Source: Mastigamoeba balamuthi
Taxonomy: Eukaryota > Evosea > Mastigamoebida > Mastigamoebidae
Reading direction: 5' to 3'
NCBI GenBank assembly: GCA_902651635.1
Contig: CACRSC010000030.1
Coordinates: 244,060-308,059, forward strand
DNA: 64,000 bases
The translations under genes and the position numbers were made by a program. The notes beneath the pieces were generated by a model. That model saw nothing but the letters and a program-made list of their open reading frames with translations. It was not told the DNA's origin and made no database searches. Numbering within the stretch: the first letter of the stretch is position 1; each line of letters starts with the position of its first letter. Positions 56,901 to 64,000 of the stretch are shown one piece after another.

Positions 56901-57444
56901 CGAGTTTGTCGACATCAGCGCGACGATGCACGCGGTCTTCGACATGGCGCGCTTCATGCGCAAGAAGGGCAGCGGCGGGGGCACCAAGAAGCGCGAGCGC
57001 TACAGCTTCAAGCGCTGCACGATGCCCCCGAGGCCCTACAGGCTCCCCATCGCCGGCGCCGTCGCCCAGAAGGAGAAGAGCGCCAACGGGAAGACCATGA
57101 CGACGCCGCGCAGGCTCCGCACGCAGGAGGCAGCGACGACGGCGCAGGCGCAGCAGACGCAGCAGCAGCACTGGGTGGCCGCAGACAAGAGCGCGAAGAC
57201 GACGACGATGAGCAGGAACAACACGCGGTCGGAGCTCTCGCGGTGCGAGGACCTCGAGGAGGACGAGGCGTCGCTGTGGACGACGGCGGACCTGCAGTCG
57301 CAGCAGCGCGGCGTCGTGCTCGTCGACATCGCCGTCCCCGAGCAGGACAGGCAGGCCGGGGGCGCGACCAACAGGGACAGCCCCAGCGACACCGACGTCG
57401 GCTCGGGCTCCAACTCGCCCTCGCCGCGCCCGCCTGCTGTGTAG
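53982..57444 (+). CDS. Receptor-type TKL protein kinase (EGF, CUB, ASH-like)
   Basis: Single-pass receptor kinase of about 1,108 residues: exons 53982-56059, 56118-56508 and 56587-57444. The N-terminus is hydrophobic (MSSVVVALVVVV); an extra in-frame intron right after it (GTTCGT to accgcag before 54070) is plausible. The outside has EGF-like motifs (CSAHGTCQRLEGHCECDASY, GDCDAGECAC) and a CUB-like stretch. The TM helix is near 55470-55530, followed by a basic stop-transfer (DYKRKRRRREL). Then comes an ASH/MSP-like beta domain (SRLDFGLAPADACP). The kinase reads LGSGTFGTVYRG (built across the intron), MAVKIL, LYRDLKPSN (Tyr for His of HRD), KIGDFGTAK, YMAPELF. The tail is Gln/Ser/Thr-rich. Ligand unknown. 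Confidence 0.9.
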
Positions 57445-57666
57445 CGCGCGTGTTTTATTGCGTTGTGTTGGCATGGGCTTGTAGGCGATCTACCATTCAA
57501 TTCAATTGCTTTTTCGGTCTTGGCAATTGTTCTCCGCTTAAATGCAAGGGCAGCATACTGGCTGCCAACAACACATTGTGTTCTTCTGCGGCCCTGTGCG
57601 GCCACATCAAAACTACGTTACAACGGTGGCTGTCAGGCGGCGCCAGAGGAGCTTTGCCGTTGGGGA

Positions 57667-58779
57667 CTAGCAGTGAGGACGCTGCTGGGCATGGGCTTCT
57701 GTGGCCCCGTAGGCTGTGCGCAGAATACTCTGGTACACACGCACACGGGCCATCTGCTCACTTTGCAGCCTCTGGAGCTCCAGCAGCTGCTGCACGAGAC
57801 CTGTCTCAACCGCCGGCACAGTCTGCTCTCTCGCCTCTGAAGGACGATCGTTGCCAAGGGGGTCCAGATCCTTGGGAGGGCAGACGCGTGCAGACGCGGT
57901 CATTCGAATGATCTCAATTCTGAGTGGAAATAGTCGCACCGGTGGCACCACCTCGTCGGACGGGGATGGTCCGTGCATGCTCCCATCCTCCCCGAGTACA
58001 TCCCGGGTGCGGGCAACTGGGGGCCGCCGCAAGCCCCGCACGTGCTTAGGTGGCTTGGAGAGGAGGTTCAGCGGCACCGAGCGGAGGTGGGCGACAACCG
58101 AGCCATCGGGCCCGCGGATGGCCAGCACGAGCTCCACCTTCCCACCCAGGTGCAGCCGCGACGAAGTGCACGACCTGTATCGAAGCAGTGAGAGGCCACT
58201 GGGCTTCCGACTGGCTGGCGCACGTCTTTGTGTTGGGGAAGACGAACTCCCTGATGGGCTCAGGGGCGCCGTCAAGGCCCTCGTGCTCCTGGGCGCCGTA
58301 CGACTCGAACATGGAGGTGCCCAGATCGACGTTGTCGAGCCCGCTTCTCGGGCAGCATCTGGCGCAGGGGCTCAGAGCTGCTCCGTTTTGGGAAGTCAGT
58401 GGCTTCTACAGAGAAGTTCAGGCAAGCGCACGGATGTCCAGCCTCGACCCCCTGCAGACGACATACGCTCTGGCCCCAGCCTCGCGGACGTGCTGGGGCT
58501 CCACCCCGTGTTTCTTCATCCACGAAGCGGGAATCACGACGCCCACCTGGCGGGGGGGGGGAGGACAAGCGGCCGTGTGAGCAGCTGACCTTCCAAGGCA
58601 GCCGCTGCTGCCCAAAATACACGTAGGAATGCACGGAAGGGACGCACTGTGACGGCAGAGCCGCGGTACATGTCCTCCGCAGAAACCCAGAGGAATGGCT
58701 CCACGCCCCTCTGGTGGGGTCCCCGAAGCCTGTTAGTGTCCGCAGGGGAGATTGCGAACTCGTGCTCCTCCTGCGACAT
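57667..58779 (-). pseudogene. CudA-like gene copy 2, damaged
   Basis: Same exon plan as the copy at 4605-5674: exon 1 58779-58648 (SQEEHEFAIS), exon 2 58546-58224 (VIPASWMKKHGVE, CARCCPRSG, EFVFPNTKT), exon 3 58174-57667 (SSRLHLGG, LNLLSKPPK, coiled-coil end). Donors and acceptors match in position. In exon 2 two stops (TGA then TAG, near 58413-58428) interrupt the part equivalent to LQRLRFTPAGLP in copy 1. The best similarity there shifts frame. The two flanking halves are well preserved, so the gene died recently or the sequence has errors. Confidence 0.6.
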
Positions 58780-59765
58780 GCGTGCTTCCGAGTGGCCTTC
58801 AACTGAGTTCTTCAGGGCTGGTGAGATACAGTCGAAGTCGATAAATACGCAGATTAGCCAACAAGGGAGAACAACTTTGACCGCAGCGAAGTTGTCATTC
58901 GCCAGTCCCTCTTGAGTAATTCCTCGTTGGAAGGATGCAGTTTCCTTTCTCGGTGCCGCCATCAATTTCGTGCTCGTGCTGAAAGAGAATGTTATGGGGA
59001 ATTCGGGTTTTTGTATTCCGAGGGCATGCTATTCTTCCGGCTTTCTACATTGTTGTCTGCCATAGATGGCATTGCTAGGGGGGTGGCACTGCTGCGGCAT
59101 AACGAGAGGCCAGCACGGACTGTACAGGGCAATACAACATCAAAAGGGCCCAGGAGGACGGGCTCCAAGTCACACAGCATTTCTGTCTGTGCAGTGAATT
59201 CACACAAAAGTGGAAAATCACAGTGAACTTGCACCAAACAGGGCCGAACTGAGAGGCGGCGCCGATGCTCGGCGGTGAGGCACGGTGGTGCCGAGGGCAA
59301 GTGTCAGGTTCGCTGGCCTCAGGCATTCTCTTTGACTTGTTGCAGCTCCACTCGGTCCTGGGAGCCACACAGCCCCGGCCCGGGCACGGCCGAGGGCGCT
59401 GGAGATCAGTCTGAGCTGTGCAGTCGGTGTGCGGGGCCCTGCAACTGCTGTGACAGCTGCCGGCCGACCCACGTGTCCCAACGCACTCGCTGGCGTCGCG
59501 AGCTCTGCTGCCAGCGTTGCCCGTGTCTCTCCTGCTCTGTTGCATTGCCCGTGGGGGTCTCTGGCTCTCCTGATGCCGCCGCTGCGCCTGGGAAGTTGAG
59601 GGTGCCGGGGTTCCAGGTGGCGCAATGGAAGTCGGGGTCCACTGGCAGCAGTCGACCGCCCCGAACGACTGCAGCAGGCAACTCGGCAGCTTCGACCCTC
59701 ACAGGGGGCACGAATCACAAACTGCAGCTTCCGAAATATGCTGCTGACTTGTGGTTCGTGTGTAG
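58780..59765. other. Spacer, no gene assigned
   Basis: AT-richer to about 59230, then GC-rich with Cys-rich open frames that have no recognised domain. The part near 59590-59640 (GKLRVPG) could be a further remnant of the GH7-like relic, but this is weak. Confidence 0.35.
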
Positions 59766-60062
59766 GGAACCACTACTGCAACTCCAACAAGGTGGGAGGC
59801 GTGTACTGCTATCGACCTGAAGGAGGCCAACCAGTACGCCTTCTCTGACCCTACTCCCCTACAAGTACAACGCCCCAAACAACAGGTTCGCACCTTCATG
59901 CGTGTCCTTCCGTCCTCCCTCTCCGCTACTGAGAAACCGCATTGAATACTGACATGGGACGGACGGCACAATGGACTGGCTCGCCGGCAAGTGGTGCCAC
60001 GCGGGCTGCGATAAGTGCGGTCGCGTGGCCAGCGGCCAGAACATGTGGCAGCTTACGTGTAT
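59766..60062 (+). pseudogene. Relic of a GH7-like glucanase
   Basis: Three pieces in different frames match the intact gene at 23569-24778: [14 protein letters not shown], then [12 protein letters not shown] (catalytic EIDLMEAN changed, first Glu and Met lost), and further on GTMDWLAGKWCHAGCDK. The splice acceptor before the first piece is conserved (gtgtag then GGAACCAC). Frameshifts and missing middle exons mark it as dead. It lies on the opposite strand to its source and 36 kb away, so it is a dispersed gene copy. Confidence 0.65.
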
Positions 60063-60205
60063 CATACCCTCTGGTGAGTGACCCGCCTACATATGATGGA
60101 GCGTGATGCGTTTGTTGCACCCCAAAGGGCAGCAGACGTGTTATGTGGCGGGTGTGAAAAAACCAAGTCGAATACGTGTGTACCGCAACAGAGAGGCCGG
60201 GCCTC

Positions 60206-60939
60206 TCAGAGGTTCACGAGGACGCGGCCCTCTGCCAGCTCGTACTTGAGCCCCGCCTTCTGCGCCCACTCGACGATGGCGGGCTGCACGAGGGCCTTTC
60301 CTCCCTTGCTGTGGTTGCCCTTGCCCACAATCAGCACCAGCTGCTTGGTCCCCCGCTTCCTCGCCCTCTCCAGGCTCTCCTGCGCTATCCGCACCGCGTC
60401 CGCCACGAACTGCAGGTGCAGGTCCACAGTCCCCTCTGGCGAGTTCTGTAGTGGCGCACACGCCCGAACAGCTGACTCAGGATTTGGGAAACAAGGAAAA
60501 TTCAAGTCGATTTTGACTTTGAAATTTCGGTTTAACAAACGCGCGAAAAACAGCGGAAAACGCGCAAATGGCGTCAGAGAGCGACACGTCAAGGGGGGGC
60601 ACGACGGACCTTGTTGAGGCGCTCGAGGATGAGCTGGGAGGCCTTCTTGTCCTCGTCGTTGGCGCGCGTGAAGAGCGCGTCGCGGGCGGCCTTGTCGTTT
60701 GTCTTGTGCGCCTCGTCGCGCAGCTTGCGGGCGGCCGCCCTGATGCCGTCAGCCTCCCTGGCGAGCTCGTCGTTGTCGTTGAAGTGCGACGGCTGCTGCT
60801 GCTGCTTCTGTGGCTGCTGCTGCTGGTCGTTGCTGCGCTGCGGTGGGCTCTGCTGCCTGGGCTGCTTCTCGGGCGCGTTGCTGCGCTTGGGGGCCGCCTT
60901 GCTCTTCTTGCTGCTGCTGCCGCCGAAGCAGTTGCCCAT
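60206..60939 (-). CDS. DUF1771-Smr domain protein with N-myristoylation signal
   Basis: Two exons (60939-60610 with GTCCGT donor; 60445-60206), 189 residues. The start MGNCFGGSSSKKSK has Gly2, Cys4 and a basic cluster, the pattern for myristoylation plus palmitoylation, so a membrane-tethered protein is inferred. A Gln/Pro-rich linker follows. DUF1771 is seen as LAREADGIRAAARKLRDEA then ANDEDKKASQLILERLN. The Smr domain has TVDLHLQFVADAV and VGKGNHSKGGKALVQPAI. The usual DLHG of Smr nucleases is DLHL here. Relatives in other eukaryotes act on RNA or DNA in no-go decay or repair. The role of a lipid-tethered form is unknown. Confidence 0.85.
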
Positions 60940-61800
60940 TTCCGGTGCCTGGTGCCTGGCGCTGAGCGACGGGTCCTCGCGGGCTGTGGACCTTTTTGCG
61001 GAACAACCGCCACAGTACTAATATCTGGCACGTCATCAAGAATCTTGAACTGAACTTCGCCGGTGACGTACCGCCCCTCCCCTCTGTCGGGCGCCACCCG
61101 TTCTTCCGCTCTGAGAAGCATATCGGGCACTCCTGGACGCTGATCGAGATGTCTTAGCCTCAAAATGAGCCACATTCGCAGGTGGTGAGCACTATCCAGA
61201 ACAGTGCAGAAGTCATTGCCCGTCCAAACAGTATGACAGCGGGGGTACAGCGGGGGTGGTGGTGCTGCTCGCGTGCCACCCATCTCCGCGCGTGTGATAT
61301 CACTTGTGTGTTTTGTTGTGAACTAGTTTGGGGGCTCTCTGAGATCAGAGCAATAAAAGTTCTGTGTTTCTAGGTGCAGGGAGAGCGACGTCATTCGCCG
61401 GGGCGGGAGTCGATTGAACGGAGGAATCCTGACGCAGGTTCAGCAGGATTTTCCGCTGACGTCCTTGCTCTCGCAGATTTATCCGTAACATTCGGCGGAC
61501 CTTAGGCGAGGACTCCGTACTCGCCGCTTGTCGAGCTTGGAGATCTCGACTCGTCGACTTGAAGCGTCTTGGTACTCGGGGTTGGGGCCGGTCTCGACGG
61601 GACGGCTCGGTGGACTTGGTATCAGGGGTCGGGAGACGGAGGGGCCTGCAGCGTCCGGGGCGTCTCTCGGAAAAGGCCCTTCAGGAAAAACCGAGAGGCC
61701 TTGCCGTACGGACCTGCTTCGTCGTCTATCGACCCTGCATTAGCGCAAACACACACGCACGCGTGACGCACACGCACAAAACTCGCAGGACTGTGATAGC
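60940..61800. other. Spacer between the Smr gene and the Ty3/gypsy element
   Basis: No conserved coding sequence. It contains caataaaagttc near 61350 and, between 61500 and 61620, several gactc/gagtc-type words similar to those in the putative LTR. The element could therefore extend further than marked. Confidence 0.35.
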
Positions 61801-61940
61801 TGTGAGAAACTAACGCAGGGGCACTAGGGCCACTCGTGAATCGAGGACTAAGTCGCCTGAGGGCATGAGCCGCTGCAGGGGGCCCAGGGCCCACTCGAAA
61901 TCACGAGGACGGAAATCCGTCGCCCACACAGTTCGTCACA
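61801..61940 (-). repeat. Candidate 3' LTR of the Ty3/gypsy element
   Basis: On the element's strand it starts TGTGACGAAC and ends GTTTCTCACA, an imperfect inverted pair (8 of 10). It is preceded by a purine-rich tract (GAGTGGGAAGAG) that could be the polypurine tract. At 140 bp it is short for the family. The matching 5' LTR lies outside the window, so the limits are provisional. Confidence 0.45.
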
Positions 61941-64000
61941 ACTCTTCCCACTCGCCCATCAGCACCGCTTGAGTCGCAATCGCCCGTGGCCAGTGCCTCG
62001 GGGGGTGGGGGCCCCACTCTTGGTGCATGATGTTACGGCCATCGCTACCAGGAGCGATCGGCACTCGGCGTCACTCGTACGAGTGTCCAATTCGTACCGA
62101 GCTCGACTTTCCCTTACGGGGTTTGTTTTCGGAGCAGAGTTCCCGGCAGAATGGGATTTGCGAGGAACTGGGCCTCGGACAGATCCCACTCTCTCCAGAA
62201 CTTCTCCAGGGCTTGAGGATGCGATACTTTAACGACGGCAGACGGTATCCACTGCTGGTTTCCGTCTGGGGGAAGCCGTACGTCATATAGTATCGTGTAA
62301 CTGCCCTTCCTCTTACGTGCAGCTACGATCCAGGCGCTGCCTTGTTCCTCACGAAGGGCTCGTCGCTCTTGCACCCCATGTGCTAAGGCAGACGGCTCCC
62401 CCTTCTGCAGAGACAGGCCAGACTCGCGCGACAGTGGCGCATCGCCTGATCGAAGAGCTGGCGGCCAGGATGCCGAGTCCCGACCGTGAGGTGCTGGCGC
62501 TGCGTCCAAGCCACCCTGCACGCCGCCCTGTGGACCTATTGGTCCCTGTGGTGGTTCATCTCGTGGACTGGGGGAGCCCCTCGGCGGACCTTGGCCGGGC
62601 TCCTCGTCCGTCGTTCCCTTTGCTTTGGGTTTGTCGGGCCTTCTCGGCGGACCTTTGCGGTGAACCTCCGGGTCATCCGTTGTGGTCGCAGGCTCCGATA
62701 CGTCATTTTCGTGCCCAGCAGTGCGAGTTCGTAGGGGCCGTAGGTGGTCAACATTCACGGGCCCGATCAGCTTCCCGGCAGCGTCGTGCAGGAAGTAGAG
62801 CACTGGGGATGCACGATAGGCGATGGTGAAGCCTGGGGTCCATTGGTCTTGCCAGCTTCCCGTCTGGAGTGGGTCCAGCGGCACATCCACCTTGCGCAGA
62901 ACGGGGTCTCCTGCCATGAAGTTGGGTGGTGCGGCACGACTTCGGTTTGCATAACTTGTCTGTCGTGCTGACGCAGTCTCGAGGGCTTGCTGAGCGGCTT
63001 CCCATACTTCTCGGAGGTCGTTGACAAGGGCGGTTGCATGGGCTGGCACGTCACGCTGGGTACGATCACTGTACAGTACCGTTTCCCAGTAGTTCAGTGG
63101 GTCGCGACCATACAGCAGGTTAAAGGGCGTGTTCTGGACGCTGCCATGAAAGCTGCTGTTTACAGCCCACACTGCCATATGTAGGTAGGCGTCCCAGGGG
63201 CCAGTCCGTGCACAGACGATGCTCCGTAGTGCGTTTTTGATCATCTTGACGGCAGCTTCAGCTTGTCCATCGGTCTGCGGGTGGTACGCGGTTGTGAAGG
63301 CACGCTGTGTGCCCAGTAGTCGTGGGACTTCCGTCATGATCTGTCCTGCCAGGTTCGCTCCTCGGTCCGAAACCAGCAGTCGTGGGGTGCCCAGCTGACA
63401 CACCACACGGTCAATGAACACCTGTGCGCAGGCTGTTGCCGAAGTCGATGTCAACGGCTCTGCCACGGTCCACTTTGTGAACGCGTCCACGAACACAATG
63501 AAGTGTTTGGCTCCCGTAGTAGAGGATGCTCGCATGGGGCCTGCGAGGTCCACGTGCATGCGCTCGAGGGGTGCTCCAATTGGGATAGGGTCGAGGTAGG
63601 GCCGTGGGACTTGGTGTTGTCGGGTCCGCTGGCACAGCGGGCATGTGTTGACGTACTGGATGACACTGGTCGACTGCGCAGGCCAGAACCAATGTGGACG
63701 CAGCCGCCACAGGGTCTTCTCGATGCCCATGTGGGCTGCCAGGGAGTCGTCGTGGGCCAGAGCCAGTGCTGTGGCACGCAGGCTCTCTGGTAGGAAGATG
63801 GGTCGCAGGGGATCTGGTGAACCACGAGGCCCTCGAAGTAAGACCCGCAGCACTCCGTGGTCGTCCAGAAAGCACATCGTGAGGTCCACTTGCTTGGAGA
63901 TCATATCATCAGGCAGTGCTCGAGGCCCTGTAGCTCGAAGGTACTGCACTATCGGCCCTGTGAGCCCGTCACGTTCCTGTGCTTGACGAAGCTCATCCAT
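61801..64000 (-). mobile_element. Ty3/gypsy (chromovirus-like) retrotransposon, 3' part
   Basis: The polyprotein's 3' portion is open from the window edge to a stop at 62114 (628 codons). It holds an integrase: HHCC zinc finger (AHMGIEKTLWRL, CPLCQR), the catalytic core (MHVDLAGPMR, LVSDRGANL, TAYHPQTDGQAEA), then a GPVNVDHLRPL segment. A Pro/Arg-rich spacer and a chromodomain-like end follow. Protease, reverse transcriptase and RNase H should lie beyond 64000. The visible part looks whole, so the copy is probably young. The proposed 3' LTR is listed separately. Confidence 0.88.

Overview
The window looks like nuclear DNA of an anaerobic, GC-rich protist, most likely an archamoeba such as Mastigamoeba balamuthi (inference). 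The genes are spliced and read from both strands. They include eukaryote-only families (EFR3, an IRE/MAST-type AGC kinase, a receptor TKL kinase, a probable CudA-like factor). They also include bacterial-type enzymes of anaerobic metabolism (pyruvate formate-lyase, its activase, bifunctional AdhE, E. coli-type Asd). Introns are mostly 80-370 bp with GTGCGC, GTGCGT, GTCCGC or GTACGC donors. A surprising number need a GC donor to keep frame.

Layout: 0-13.6 kb is a fermentation block. It has pyruvate formate-lyase (5' end cut by the window edge), its activating enzyme tail to tail, a CudA-like gene, a two-TM adenylate cyclase, a small Cys/His-rich gene and AdhE. 13.6-16 kb has no gene I recognise. 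16-25 kb has aspartate-semialdehyde dehydrogenase, an S28 serine carboxypeptidase, an IolG-like oxidoreductase and a compact GH7-like glucanase. 25.4-36.6 kb has a divergent pair: EFR3 (plasma-membrane PI4-kinase anchor) and a 1,685-residue PX-PH-zinc-finger AGC kinase. 36.6-39.1 kb is gene-poor with two decayed coding fragments. 39-47.5 kb has an MFS sugar-type transporter, a GH128 glucanase and a PA-domain subtilase. 47.6-51.7 kb has an ankyrin gene facing an LRR gene, part of the pair present twice around an N. 51.8-53.8 kb is an AT-rich island with an old Ty3-like fossil. 54-61 kb has a receptor TKL kinase, a broken CudA-like paralogue, a GH7-like relic and an Smr-domain protein. 61.8-64 kb is the 3' part of a young-looking Ty3/gypsy chromovirus-like element that runs off the window.

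Functionally, pyruvate formate-lyase makes formate and acetyl-CoA from pyruvate, the activase installs its glycyl radical, and AdhE would reduce acetyl-CoA. The alcohol-dehydrogenase half of this AdhE has, however, lost three of its four expected iron ligands, so it may stop at acetaldehyde or depend on another alcohol dehydrogenase. The secreted or lysosomal hydrolases (S28, GH7-like, GH128, S8) fit a bacterivorous or detritus-feeding life.

Three single-base Ns (26208, 47921, 49454) mark assembly joins. Two of them are flanked by duplicated sequence, so gene structures there should be read with care. Exon boundaries were worked out by hand from splice dinucleotides, reading frame and remembered family sequences; no search was run.
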